A program made the position numbers and the translations under genes. This document shows positions 1 through 11,171 of a DNA stretch of 64,000 nucleotides, piece by piece. A model generated the notes under the pieces. It saw only the letters and a program-made list of their open reading frames with translations. It was not told the origin of the DNA and did no database searches. The stretch's first letter is position 1; each line of letters starts with the position of its first letter. Source of the stretch: Isoetes taiwanensis (lineage: Eukaryota; Streptophyta; Lycopodiopsida; Isoetales; Isoetaceae); NCBI GenBank assembly GCA_021234155.1, contig JAJEKV010000056.1, forward strand, positions 3,705,330 through 3,769,329. Reading direction: 5' to 3'.

Positions 1-198
1 TGCTGGTATCTTGAGAACGCCCCACATGCACATTATTAAGATCTCTTGAGCAATCTCTCATATGGGCCTATCACAACCTCTCCCACTAGAACTACGCTCG
101 TCCTCAAACATCAAAAATACCATCAAGAACCTTTGATGGACCCCATACATATGAGCATCCATGGAGACTCGAACTCGAGACCCGGTCCTGATACCAAA
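1..198 (-). mobile_element. TRIM-like element remnant (LTR end plus internal part)
   Basis: Positions 1-73 match the reverse complement of the LTR of the complete TRIM at 63521-63989. Positions 74-196 match its internal domain, including the reversed primer site TGATACCA at 189-196. A second LTR-like start, TGTAACG, follows at 199. The copy is cut by the window edge and is degenerate. Confidence 0.7.
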
Positions 199-1254
199 TG
201 TAACGTTCTTTAACCACCCCGGTGATATGGTTTAAAATTAACATCTAAGAATGAGCTCAGAGGAGTGGCTAATATGATTATGTAATAGGTGAAATCATAT
301 AGGGCTAGTCTTTCTATCATGGTTGGGAACAAAGGACAAAGGTAATGGCAAAGGCAAAGGTTTTGCTAACAAGGCTAAACTCGCAGAGATTTCTATATCT
401 AGACTTGAACTTCAATTGGCGATATCTCCGTAACTACAGATCCATTTTTACTTTTATTGAACCCGTCGGAGTTTAGTTTCCGAATTAGGGCAACGATTCT
501 TCTGTTCATTTGTATGAAGGAGAAATGGTGAAAAGAGTGAGAAGGGGTCAAAGAGGACTGTTGGAGGAGCTACAAGAGGATGATGATTGTCAGATATGCC
601 TTATAGTCTTTGTGTTCGCCCTGAATATTGCTAGTTGAGTGGCACGGTTGGGTGGGGAGCTTTTGAATAAGGCTTTGGATACTATTTTGTGTAAAATTTC
701 TTATATTTATTCAGGTATTCCGGGAAGATCGTATTAATTGATATCAGAATGTGGTTTCGATTTTCTTTGGAACTATAGGTAGTGGAACCATTTTCATGAT
801 CTCAGTCATGATCATGAAATACACTGTATATAGTTGCAGAGCAACCTATGCAGTTAGATGCGTGAGACTTTTGAGGAGATACGAGAAAGGTGCTTCGAGA
901 ACTCTAAGATTAAAGTCGTTATTGAGAGGAAACTTCAATTGGATACTATTTGTCCAGGTAAGACTTAAATTGCTTTAGTGGGAGAAGCCACCATGTTTAA
1001 TTAAGTTCTTCCCTACTAGGAGCTATTGAAATTTTTGAAGGAGGATTAGGATTTCAAGTATGGAAGACAAAAATGAAAAAGATTCTTGAGTTATCAAGCA
1101 TATTTACAATGGTTACATAGTGATATAAAACCAATGGTTGAATGATTCTACAAGATGGACTAGCACAATTATTTACCATTGATTAACCTAGTGTTATTAT
1201 TTATTTTTAGAATCATTTATTCAAGAGAAGGAGTCAATTATTTATTCCGCATCG
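199..1254 (+). repeat. LTR-retroelement remnant, unit 1 (copy A)
   Basis: The sequence begins TGTAACG and runs to a primer-site-like TGATATCAGAATG near 739, which reads TGGTATCAGAATG in copy B at 9611. This suggests an LTR at roughly 199-735 followed by internal sequence. A short open frame at 751-978 (75 codons, no Met start of its own) is conserved in copy B with two amino-acid-level changes at most, but I recognise no domain in it. Around 1040-1230 there is a copia-gag-like stretch. No intact gene is visible. Confidence 0.5.
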
Positions 1255-1500
1255 TAAAATTTGTGTTTACCACATTCAACAGTGCGGCCGCACAGAGGGC
1301 GCCAAAGTTCAAGGCCGGTTGTGCAGCCGCGTTGTGGTAAAATGCGTCCGCCAAATTTGCAATGCGGCTGCAAAAATAAGCGTCACAGCAAAGGTAATCT
1401 CGCGGCCATGCCACGCCGCTTCCGCGGACGCGTTTTACCTAAAGCAGTCGCATGTTGGCGTACATGGCCGCATGAGCTCCAATATTTGCATCGGCATCTT
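1255..1500. repeat. GC-rich block with repeated GCGGC/GCCGC motifs
   Basis: An unusually GC- and CpG-rich island in AT-rich surroundings. Short motifs such as TGCGGCCGCA and TGCGGCTGCA recur in both orientations. It is conserved in copy B (about 10130-10375), where a different open frame runs through, so the open frames here are not convincing genes. It probably belongs to an LTR or leader of the copia-like remnant. Confidence 0.45.
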
Positions 1501-1819
1501 AGCAAGACGCAAACGCCATGATTTATATGCACCGCGCTACTTTTTATTTACAGCCACGTCATTTTCTGATAACTTCTACTGGCCAAATTCTTTTTCGGAC
1601 ATATAAAACGCGTATTTTTGCTAAAGGGGGAGGGAGATCATGCGTTGCATATTTTTTCCTCTTTTACGTATCAACTTTGACCTTATCCTTAATCAGAGCA
1701 GGTTGCAGACTAAGATATAGCATTTCATAAATAACCATTGTCTACTTGTTTAACTGATTATAGTTAAATTACACTTCATTGGTCTACAAGTTGCAGAGAG
1801 ACGTTCTTCTAAGAAATAA

Positions 1820-2093
1820 AATTCAACAATTGGTATCAGAGCAGATTGCAGACCTGTGAAAATGGCAACAAGATTAGATGGCTTCCCTATTAGGAGCTAA
1901 TTAAATCTATAAAGGAGGACCGGGATTTCAAGTATGGAAGGCAAAAATGAAAAAGGTGCTTGAGCTACCAATCATATTCATACTAGTTACATAAAGCTGC
2001 AAAACCAATGGTTGCAATGATTCTATAAGATGGGCTAGCACAAATTTCTACCATTGGTTAACCTCGTGTTGTTATTCATTTTTAGAATCGTTA
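1820..2093 (+). mobile_element. Ty1/copia remnant: primer site and start of gag
   Basis: An initiator-Met tRNA primer site (TGGTATCAGAGCAG, from 1831) is followed by ATG at 1861 and a broken gag start. A frame near 1918-1965 encodes FQVWKAKMKKVLEL, typical of the copia Gag N-terminus. Stops interrupt it within about 12 codons of the ATG. Diverged copies of the same gag stretch recur at 1040-1230, 7260-7620 and 8430-8540. Confidence 0.6.
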
Positions 2094-3278
2094 AGGAGTC
2101 AAATAATAAGAGTTGAATAGCTCCTGAACTTCAAATAGAAATCATACTCTGAGAAATGGTGGAAGACAACTGTATATAACATGTAAACAACAATTCAATA
2201 GCTATCGGCTGATTATCAGAGTTTGGTTGATCATATTGCTATGAATTTTGTGCAGTTCTGACATTGTAAACTGTTACAGGTGCTTCTAGGGGTATGGCCG
2301 ATAACAGACTCCTGACATAATCCATAAGCACGGGATTATCGCCGATAGCGTGTCGGGAGCATAGTTGCTATACGGTGGACCATAAGCCCGTAATCGGGCC
2401 ATGGGGATATACCGAGGCTTGAAAAGTTGGCCCTAGGGGCAAGACTTTTAATGTTTATAAAATAAACACTTTATTCTATTCTATTTAAAACATTAATATT
2501 ATTATTAATGTGAGCCAGGTGGTGCCTTGTGATTTGTTTTAATTGAACCAAGGGAAAAGGCCAAGAAAAGCTCGAAGCTTTTTAAGAATCCCTGATACAT
2601 GGCTGGTTGGGCGACCTTAGATGATTATCTACCATGAAATGAGCATGCCAAGGTACGGCGCCCACCTGGGAGTGGTTGGATCTGTAGGAGAAGGCATGCA
2701 ACTGGAGATTCGAGTGTATATAAGGCCTGAGAATTCGTCTTGAAGGGAGGCACAAAATTGTGAAGGCGTCAATTTGCTTTGCTTTCTCTGTTACAGACCA
2801 GCCAATGGGTTGGTTGTTGTTCTACAGCCCAAATCTGAACCATTCAGTCTGATTCCGGCCCCTTCCTACATCACTAGGTAGTGTTCTTAAGAGCAAAGTG
2901 GGATCTCACTGTCTTTGCTTGTATTGCTTGCAAGCATTGAGGTTGGGTTCAATTGCAAGAGCTTTGCCTTGTATTTGGAATACAAGGACGTTGCTTGATT
3001 TATTGCAGTATTGCAAGACCGATTGCAAAAGTTACCTTGCATCAAAGGAATTATCTCAGGAAGATAATTCACCTGTTGTTGTGTTCAAGGGCCATTTGAT
3101 TCTTTTGGAAAGAATCGAGAGGAAGCCAGGCTTCCTGATTAGTCCTTGGGAGGCTAATCCCATCAGTTGTGGGAAGCTCTGGGAGTTCGTGGTATGGGTG
3201 GTAGCCCATTGGCCTTTTCCCATTGTTTGTTTGGGAAGTTGCAGAATTACTGCATGGCATTTTTTGTATCAGAGCATA
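2094..3278 (+). mobile_element. Ty3/gypsy 5' LTR and leader (copy A)
   Basis: A repeat of about 1.1 kb lies upstream of a gag-like ORF, with a primer-like TGTATCAGAGC immediately before the gag ATG. Matching sequence lies at 23960-25133. Exact LTR borders are unclear: a TG…CA reading would start near 2260-2280 and end near 3251 (…attactgca). A TATA-like GTATATAAGG lies near 2715. The long open frame that starts at 2898 is probably leader read in frame with gag rather than real coding sequence. Confidence 0.5.
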
Positions 3279-4210
3279 ATGGCAGATCAGGTACTTGAGA
3301 ATGTTTCTGAAAATGTTCCAGAGGGTGCAGGTAAGCCTGTGGATGGTATGCCAGAAGTTCACCTTGCTGATGATGGCCTACTGCCAGCTTTGCGGGACAT
3401 CCAATTGGATGATGATCTTCCCAAATTTGAATTCGAAGTAGAGGTTGAGATGACCAAGGAAAATGGCACCAGAAATGAACCTCAGGAGGTGGTTACCATG
3501 GAAGGTTATCCTCAGGGAGGAGAACCTCAGCAACCCTTTATGGAAATCCCTCAGGTGCAGAATAATACAACTGAGGAACCTTTAGAACAGGGATTCTGCC
3601 AGCTCAATGAGGAGTTTAATAAAACTCGCAATGAGCAAGTACTGTTCAAGGAAATTCTAGGTAAATTCCAGGAGCAGTTAAGCTCTTGGGTTTTCGAGGG
3701 AAATGCTCGAGAACAGCGTCTGATGTCCACTATAGAAAAGTACTTGCTAGAAGCAAGACAACACCCGAGAACAACGTCTGATGTCCACTATGGAAAAGTA
3801 CTTGCTAGAAGCAAGAGGTGTTGTCGTAGCCCTGGGGGCAGATGGGAGACCTAGAAACGATGTTGTGGGAGGGGTTACGAGCAAGCAACTTGGAGTGGCA
3901 ACTGAGATCCCTCAGGTGAATATAGAGAATCCTAAAGGTACTAACCCAGCTGAAGATTCTCTGGGAGAATTATTAGAAGAAGAGATTAAGTTTCTTGAAC
4001 GGGTTAAGATGCTAGATTTCTATGGGAAAGATGTTACTCCAAGGCAAGCGATGTTTTGGTTTAACCAAATGAAATTGTATTTCGCGGCAACAAAGAAAAG
4101 CGAGCCTTCTCGTTTATTGTATGCCACATTGAAACTGAAGGGTCGGGTGGCCGAATGGTGTGATACCCATACTGAGGATGGGCAAAAGCTACACACTTGG
4201 GCTGAGTTTT
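3279..4210 (+). pseudogene. Ty3/gypsy gag, truncated copy A
   Basis: The frame from ATG 3279 (MADQVLENV…) is open to 3854, then resumes shifted at about 3781. A direct duplication of about 60 bp (3717-3776 and 3777-3836) causes the shift. The downstream frame has a Retrotrans_gag-like pattern (FNQMKLYF…ARLLYATLKLKGRVAEW-like arrangement) and matches the longer copy at 25635-26549. It stops at 4210 because an LTR is inserted or joined there. Both copies share the internal duplication, so it predates the block duplication. It is non-functional as read. Confidence 0.75.
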
Positions 4211-5650
4211 TGTGATGTTCTAGGGAAATATACGCCATAAATACGTATATTTCCGGGTCCGTCACTATACAAGTCTACCTTCATAGCCTTGTATACCATA
4301 GATTAGTGGCATAGGGTGCATGGCTAAGTTATTCATATAACTTAGCAACCTTAGGTTTAGACCATTTTCCACGTGGCCTTAACCTATTGGGCACCCGCCA
4401 CACAGAACCACCCTATTGGAGCCAGGTGGCATAACATGTGAACCCTAATCTATAAAGGCCTAAACCCTAACCCTAGGCCTCTTTTCTAGCTCCAACAGTC
4501 TGGGAACCTTCTTCGCACTCGAAACTCTGTTTCGAGAACCGTCTGCTGTGGCACAGCATAGCACAGCAGCCCCCAGAGAGCGTGAGCACATCAGTAGGAG
4601 TGGGAGCTACTTCGATCACCTTGAAGATCATGGAGACGCCAGGAGTAGGAGGGAGTTCTTCGGGAGCAGGTATTTCGGCATAGATTTCTTTGTAGATCAT
4701 TTGGAAGTTAGGACTCCAGATGAGTTAGCATTTCGTGTCTCTAGTAAAGCCTTCCTAGAACCCTCAGTCTAGATCTTAAACCCTAATCAATGAACCCTAA
4801 CTGTAAGTTAGATACATATGATTAGGTTTAGATGTTATTCTCATTAATATCATGTTATGTGGATATATGATGTTTGTTGATCATGTTTGCTCCTCTTGTA
4901 TTGGGAAGGGGGGTAGAGACCTAGTAGCCATTACTTAGTGATGCTCCTAGTTTAGACCTTTTAGTCCTATTATATTGTGGCCTGTGCATAGGAACCCACC
5001 GGGCTAAGGGGGCTATAATGTGTCTCAGCACTACACAATGGGGCTAGAGGAGATACGGAGGGAGGGTCCCTGCTGAGCGTGGCTACTGGGGACCCCATAG
5101 CGGGCTAGGCTTATGGCCGGTCACTTCGTGTGGGCCGGGCATGGGTCTGACACCTCCTGGAGCAATGGTGTTGCCCTGCCTCTCAAGAGTTGCAGGTGTT
5201 GGCCTGGCTCTTGTTTTGGGGAGTAAGTCGGGGACGAATCGTGTGTTGGCACGATTCTCTAGCCGCCTGTGGAACCTCTAGACTCTGGGAAGGGGAGATG
5301 CAACTCTTCCTGCCTCGACGGACCAGGGAGATGCAACCTGGAGTAGTCCTGATGGGTGATACCATGGGATTGCGTGTCCGGAAGGCTAGAGTCATGCCAG
5401 AGCCTGATCTAGCCCATCTGCAAAGTATGCACAGGAGGGGCGGATGGAGTGGTCAACCCTAGCCATTGTCTATAGCCAGCCCCGCCATTGTTATGACTCG
5501 ATCTGCTCTATCTTGAGACCTAGCCGTCAGTCTACCTCCCCATAAATCTGAGCCTTGGGTAGGAGCTCTCATGTTTTATAGCATATGATTATCTCTGTTG
5601 TAGCTATGGATATGTGGATATGCCACCCTTCTGGGTAGTATGAAGATATT
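4211..5650 (+). mobile_element. Degenerate LTR related to the histone-carrying gypsy LTR
   Basis: It starts TGTGATGTTCTAGG, parallel to TGTGACGTTCCAAG at 31345. It shares ordered blocks with that LTR: the segment around 4981 (CCTGTGCATAGGAACCCACCGGG), the stretch at 5425-5480 (TGCACAGGAGGGGCGGATGG) and the 'gatatgccaccctt' block near 5615. A TATA-like CTATAAAGG lies at about 4450. No CA-ended 3' border or second LTR is visible, so it is a truncated or solo LTR of a sister subfamily. Open frames here are not genes. Confidence 0.65.
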
Positions 5651-6463
5651 ATCTTGATTCTTATCTTGAAGATATTATTCACTGCGCTTGCTGATTCATA
5701 TTCCCTCTCCAATGAAGATATACAACTAGCACAATGGCAAGGAATTAGAGTTGTCCTCATGCTTGTAAAACTAACTTTTGTTGTATGAATCATTCTTTAC
5801 CATGATTATGATGTTTCGCCTTGCTACTCCAACCTATACACTTAAAAAAAGATGAGCTTAGTGGCCTTTTAATGTGATGTGTGTTAAAGTATTTAAATAT
5901 AGACATGTTATTGCCTATCTATCCACCTTACAAATTTTAACACGTGCTCGCAATCATCTGCATACGTGCATTACGTGCAGGCCACTATCTATATTAATAA
6001 CAAGGCATTGAGTTTTAGTTTGCACAAAAAGAGCTTTGAACCTACCATTAATCTAGAATAACAAGGCGTTGAGTTATTAGTTTGCACAAAGAGCTTTGAA
6101 CTCACCATTGGTGGTCTTATGGTGACACTGATGTTTTTACTACATGTGACTAGTAAGCCAAAAATGGCTGCCATGTTGCGACTTTTCCATAATGACAAAC
6201 ACGTTGTGGATGTTAAAATGCCACATAACAAGTTACCACAAAACAAGAAACGTCATAATGTAATTGCTACCTGGAATACAATCATAAAGTGGCTGCACTT
6301 TTTACTTTTAGGACTGTTTGCTACCATCAATCTTGTTCATGGGAGAACAAAGCTTGTCCCTCATAAATACCTGCAACTAAATAAAAGCCTCTCTCACAAG
6401 TTCATATGTACGTGTTCAACGGCTTTCTAGAAATCTATATCAAGTGATAGTATACCATTGAAT
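5651..6463. other. Non-coding; 62-bp tandem duplication
   Basis: I see no gene. The only structure is a near-perfect tandem duplication of about 62 bp at 5995-6056 and 6057-6118, built on 'aacaaggcattgag…agctttgaac'. The open frame at 6119-6430 (103 codons) has no recognisable domain. Confidence 0.5.
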
Positions 6464-6885
6464 AGGTGAAGATAAAGTTAACCCGATTCCGCGGCAAAGA
6501 TATCCCTTCCGGTGGAATCACCAAAATCGCGTAGTAACTGTGTAGTCACGCGGATTGCGTATACCCCTTAAACCATTTTTTTGCTCAGATCTTTGAGCTT
6601 GAATACCTCGGCCGATCAAGCTCCAAATCGATTTGGATCACTTCTATGTGGGTCGAAATGAGAGGGATTAGAGGAGGTCATCCATGCAAACCAAAAATCA
6701 GATCGAGTGCCTCTGGATTCAGCTAGTCGCAAAAGGGCAAAAAATTGCCCTCAAAATGCGCAGTTACTGTGACTGCGCAGTTTGGACAAGTGATTCTGCG
6801 GGACAGAATTTCTTTATGGTGATTCCACCGGAAGGGATATCTCTGCCGCGGAATCACCAAAACTAGGGTAGCTTTATCTTCACCC
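6464..6885. mobile_element. MULE-type MITE, 422 bp, complete
   Basis: It is flanked by a perfect 9-bp direct repeat CCATTGAAT (6455-6463 and 6886-… read at 6886-6894). Its ends are inverted: left AGGTGAAGATAAAG, right CTTTATCTTCACCC. A second inner inverted block shares 'ATATCCCTTCCGGTGGAATCACC' elements near 6506 and 6815-6840. It has no transposase. A 9-bp TSD is the signature of Mutator-like elements. The 60-codon open frame inside is spurious. Confidence 0.85.
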
Positions 6886-7259
6886 CCATTGAATTGGTTA
6901 GGTTATTCGGCCCACGTATATAAGCTAAGCTGAATGGAAACAACCAAAGGTTAAATACATTATCCAACCTTTAAGCCCGATATCAGTGATATAATATCAT
7001 GAATTGGTTGGGTTATTCGACCAACACATACAATCTAAGTCGAATTCAAATAATCAAGGGTGCACATCCTTCTCTTCCACGTGGCCTAATCATCTTATAT
7101 GGTGTTTATCCACGTGGAGGTGCTCAGGTATGTGAGGATTGATTTGTTCTGTTTGGTATGCCACACTAGGTAAGGTTCCACATGCAAGCCGCCATTTTTA
7201 CGAATATCTAATACTCCACGAGAGCTTTAGGTACTTGAATCTGATAATGTGTTATATCA
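6886..7259. repeat. Diverged tandem repeat, otherwise non-coding
   Basis: Two copies of a stretch starting TGAATTGGTTRGGTTATTCG occur at about 6890 and 7000. A small dyad 'ccacgtgg…ccacgtgg' follows at 7077-7120. There is no gene. Confidence 0.4.
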
Positions 7260-7630
7260 TGCATATTCACAGTGGTTGCATAGGGCTATAAACCCAATGT
7301 TTGCAACGATTCTATAAAATGGGCTAGCAGAAATATTTATCATTAGTTAACCTAGTGTTGTTACTTATTTTTAAAATCGTTTATTCAAGAAAAGGGGTTG
7401 AAGAATAGTTGAACAACTCCTGAACTTTGAATAGAAATCATACATCGAGAAACAATTTAATAGATATAGCATAAATGAATTAGGTGCTTGAGGTATCAAG
7501 CATATTCACAATGGCTACATAGGTTTATAAAACCAATGGTTGCAATAATTCTATGAGATGGGTTAGCACAAATATTTACCATTGGTTAACATGGTGTTGT
7601 TATTTATTTTAGAATCGTATATTCAGGAGA
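7260..7630 (+). mobile_element. Copia gag-like fragments
   Basis: Two tandem diverged copies of the stretch around 1970-2090 ('ccaatggttgcaatgattctat…') occur here, and another at 8430-8542. They mark fragments of the same copia family. No open frame of interest remains. Confidence 0.45.
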
Positions 7631-7910
7631 TGTAATGTTTCATAACCATCCTGGCCTAACCAACTGGCTAAAACATCCGGGTGCTTATGGGAAATCCATC
7701 CCACCCTCTTATGGTGATATCAGGAAACGAAACACTAAGATCTACTCGAGCGGTCTCCCATGGGTCCATTACAACCTCTTCCACTAGAATTATGCTCGTC
7801 CTCATGCAATACAAGACCATAGACCACACCATCTCATGGTGTCCAAGACCAAGCCAAGACTATACCGTCAAACGGTATCCAAGTTATATACATGCATAGA
7901 TATTCATATT
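7631..7910 (-). mobile_element. TRIM-like remnant 2
   Basis: It starts TGTAATG at 7631. It contains 'ctcgagcggtctcccatgg' and 'cttccactagaattatgctcgtcctc', the reverse complement of the TRIM LTR/internal junction at 63832. It is about 280 bp and incomplete. A close relative lies at 8543-8786. Confidence 0.6.
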
Positions 7911-8429
7911 ATGTATGCACGTTTTCTTCGTACATTTTTTTCCCCCGGATGTCTTAATGTTTTCTTCCTATAAAGTGTGCTCTTTCATCAAAAATTTTCC
8001 ACCGTATGTCCGTTCTCCATTCCAATTCAAAATTAATCCTGCAAAATGCCCATTCACATCTTAATAGTCAATTCCATCTATATGATAAATCTTACAATGT
8101 TCTATTCCTACCTACAAACTCCATTAACTCTATCCATTTCACACATCCATGACTAATGCCTAGCATCACCACACACATGGTTTAGCCACATGCAAAGAAT
8201 TTTAGCAAAGATCCATGAACCCCACGGGTCCAATTCCATTTGAATAGATTCTCAAATAGATCCAATAGAAGAATTGAACACCCAAGTCAAAGCCATGGAT
8301 TGAATCATTCCATTCCACCCATGAATCCCATCCTATCCCATCCCATAAGGTTCCACTCTATACAATCTATGATGTCTGGCCATTCTACAAGCCCATGATT
8401 TATGTCCGGCATCACCGGGCACACGTTCC
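7911..8429. other. No gene seen
   Basis: AT-rich sequence without convincing open frames or repeats, probably old transposon debris. Confidence 0.5.
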
Positions 8430-8542
8430 TAGTAGTTTTATAAAACCAATGGTTGCAATGATTCTATGAGATGGGTTAGCACAAATATTTACCATTGGTT
8501 AATATGTTGTTGTCATTTATTTTAGAATTGTATATTTAGAGA

Positions 8543-9071
8543 TGTAATGTTTCTTAACCATCCCGGCCTAACCAACTGGCTAGAACATCCGGATGCTTAT
8601 GGGAATTCCATCCCACCCTCTTATGGTGGTTTCAGGAAACAAAACACCAAGATCTACTCGAGCGGTCTCCCATGGGACCACACCGTTTCATGGTGTCCAA
8701 GACCAAGCCAAGATTATACCGTCAAACGGTATCCAAGTTATACATGCCCCCATGGAGACTGGAACTCAAGACTTGCTCTGATAACATTCCTAACGGCATG
8801 TCCTTAACCAAATGGGCAAATACATTTATGAGTAGTCACTTCCACTCATTTATGCCGACGTCTTGAGAACGCCCCACATGCACATTATTAAGATCTCTTG
8901 AGCAATCTCTCATATGGGCCCATCACAACCTCTCCCACTAGAACTATGCTCGTCCTCAAACATCAAAAATACCATCAAGAAACATCAAAAATACCATCAA
9001 GAACCCTTAATGGACCCCATACATATGAGCACCCATGGAGACTCGAACTCGAGACCCGGCCCTGATACTAA
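8543..9071 (-). mobile_element. TRIM-like remnants 3 and 4, adjacent
   Basis: 8543-8786 is a partial TRIM resembling 7631-7910. From about 8787 a second copy begins, and its LTR ('atttatgagtagtcacttccactc') and internal domain match the reverse complement of 63521-63831. A 23-bp stretch (aacatcaaaaataccatcaaga) is tandemly repeated near 8960-9002 and is single in copy A. The reversed primer site sits at about 9064. Confidence 0.6.
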
Positions 9072-10972
9072 ATGTAACGTTCTTTAACCACCCCGGTGAT
9101 ATGGTTTAAGATTAACATCTAAGAATGAGCTTAGAGGAGTGGCTAATATGACTATGTAATAGGTGAAATCATATAGGGCTAGTATATCTATCATGGTTGG
9201 GAACAAAGGACAAAGGCAAAGGCAAAGGTTTTGCTAACAAGGCTAAACTCGCAGAGATTTCTATAAATAGAACTTGAACTTCAATTGGCGATATCTCCGT
9301 AACTACAGATCCATTTTTACTTTTATTGAACCCATCGGAGTTTAGTTTCTGAATTAGGGCAACAATTCTTCTGGTTCATTTGTATGAAGGAGAAATGGTG
9401 AAAAGAGTGAGAAGGGGTCAAAGAGGACTGTTGGAGGAGCTACAAGAGGATGATGATTGTCAGATATGCCTTATAGTCTTTGTGTTCGGCCTGAATATTG
9501 CTAGTTGAGTAGCACGGTTGGGTGGGGAGCTCTTTTGAATAAGCCTTTGGATACTAACTTGTATAAAAGTTCTTATATTTATTCAGGTATTCAGGGAAGA
9601 TCGTATTAATTGGTATCAGAATGTGGTTTCGATTTTCTTTGGAACTATAGGTAGTGGAACCATTTTCATGATCTCAGTCATGATCATGAAATACACTGTA
9701 TATAGTTGCAGAGCAACCTATGCAGTTAGATGCGTGAGACTTTTGAGGAGATACGAGAAAGTTGCTTCGAGAACTCTAAGATTAAAGTCATTATTGAGAG
9801 GAAACTTCAATTGGATACTATTTGTCCAGGTAAGACTTAAATTGCTTTAGTGGGAGAAGCCACCATGTTTAATTAAGTTCTTCCCTACTAGGAGCTATTG
9901 AAATTTTTAAAGGAGGATTAGGATTTCAAGTATGGAAGACAAAAATGAAAAAGATGCTTGAGTTATCAAGCATATTTACAATGGTTACATAGTGATATAA
10001 AACTAATGGTTGAATGATTCTACAAGATGGACTAGCACAATTATTTACCATTGATTAACCTAGTGTTATTATTTATTTTTAGAATCATTTATTCAGGAGA
10101 AGGAGTCAATTATTTATTCCGCATCGTAAAATTCGTGTTTACCACATTCAACCGTGCGGTCGCACAGAGGGAGCCAAAGTTCAAGGCCGGTTGTGCAGCC
10201 GCATTGTGGTAAAATGCGTCCGCGGAATTTGCAATGCGGCTGCAAAAATAAGCGTCGCAGCAAAGGTAATCTCGCGGCCATGCTACGCCGCTTCAGTGGA
10301 TGCGTTTTACCTAAAGCAGTCGCATGTTGGCGTACATGGCCGCAGGAGCTCCAATATTTGCATTGGCAAGACGCGAGCACCACGATTTATATGCACCGCG
10401 CTACTTTTTATTTGCAGCCGCGTCATTTTCTGATAACTTCTACTGGCCAAATTCTTTTTCGGACATATAACACGCGTATTTTTGCTAAAGGGGGAAGGGA
10501 GATCATGCGTTTCATATTTTTTCCTCTTTTACGTATCAACTTTGACCCTATCCTTAATCAGAGCAGGTTGCATACTGTGAAAATGGTGACAAGATATACA
10601 ATTTCATAAATAACCATTGTCTACTTGTTTAACTGATTATAGTTAAATTACACTTCATTGGTCTACAAGTTGCAGAGAGATGTTCTTCTAAGAAATAAAA
10701 TTCAACAATTGGTATCAGGGCAGATTGCAGACCTGTGAAAATGGCAACAAGATTAGATGGCTTCCCTATTAGGAGCTAATTAAATCTATAAAGGAGGACC
10801 AGGATTTCAAGTATGGAAGGCAAAAATGAAAAAGGTGCTTGAGCTACCAATCATATTCATACTAGTTACATAAAGCTGCAAAACCAATGGTTGCAATGAT
10901 TCTATAAGGTGGGCACAAATTTCTACCATTGGTTAACCTCGTGTTGTTATTCATTTTTAGAATCGTTAAGGA
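8866..10972 (+). repeat. Duplicated block, copy B (left part)
   Basis: It matches 1-2098 of copy A. It continues after the DNA transposon at 23954-26064. Primer-like sites fall at 9611 (TGGTATCAGAATG) and 10710 (TGGTATCAGGGCAG). It ends with the target duplication TAAGGA (10967-10972). Confidence 0.85.
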
Positions 10973-11002
10973 ACCATCATTCAATTAAATTGGGATTATG
11001 TC
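10973..11002 (+). repeat. Left terminal inverted repeat
   Basis: The 30-bp repeat starts ACCATCATTCAATTAAATTG. It pairs with the right end with one mismatch at position 9 (T here, C on the other side). Similarity stops abruptly after GGGATTATGTC. Confidence 0.9.
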
Positions 11003-11171
11003 TTAATTTTGGGACAAATTTCATATTGCATGTTTTTAGTAGCATATTCAAATTCACACATTTCACCTCAAAATTATGAAAACGTAATATCATGTTATTT
11101 ACAAAATAGTCAATATTTCACAATATAGCACCATATCATAAAAACGTGATAACAAAAATTTACATAGTTAT
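11003..11171. other. Transposase 3' flank
   Basis: AT-rich sequence between the inverted repeat and the end of the transposase gene. No other feature is seen. Confidence 0.5.

Larger units (their letters stand above)
1..4210 (+). repeat. Duplicated block, copy A
   Basis: This block matches 8866-10972 followed by 23954-26064 in the same orientation and near base for base, including TRIM, copia and gypsy remnants in the same order. It starts before the window. Copy A is uninterrupted where copy B carries the 13-kb DNA transposon, so it preserves the empty site (…aatcgTTAAGGAgtcaaa… near 2090-2098). It ends at 4210, where an unrelated LTR begins inside the gag-like sequence. Whether this is a segmental duplication or two independent nested insertions of the same composite cannot be told here, but several different element families in one shared order favour duplication. 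Confidence 0.85.

Noticed and set aside
2898-3278. Long open frame upstream of gag reading as an N-terminal extension
   Set aside because: It overlaps the likely LTR/leader and primer-like site. The gag ATG at 3279 follows the primer site directly, and copy B is not open in this region.
5183-5462. Overlapping 70-90 codon ORFs in both strands
   Set aside because: They lie within an LTR and their counterparts in the related LTR at 31345 are not conserved as frames.
10154-10609. 151-codon ORF in copy B
   Set aside because: The corresponding region of copy A (1279-1730) is not open in the same frame; it reads through the GC-rich repeat by chance.
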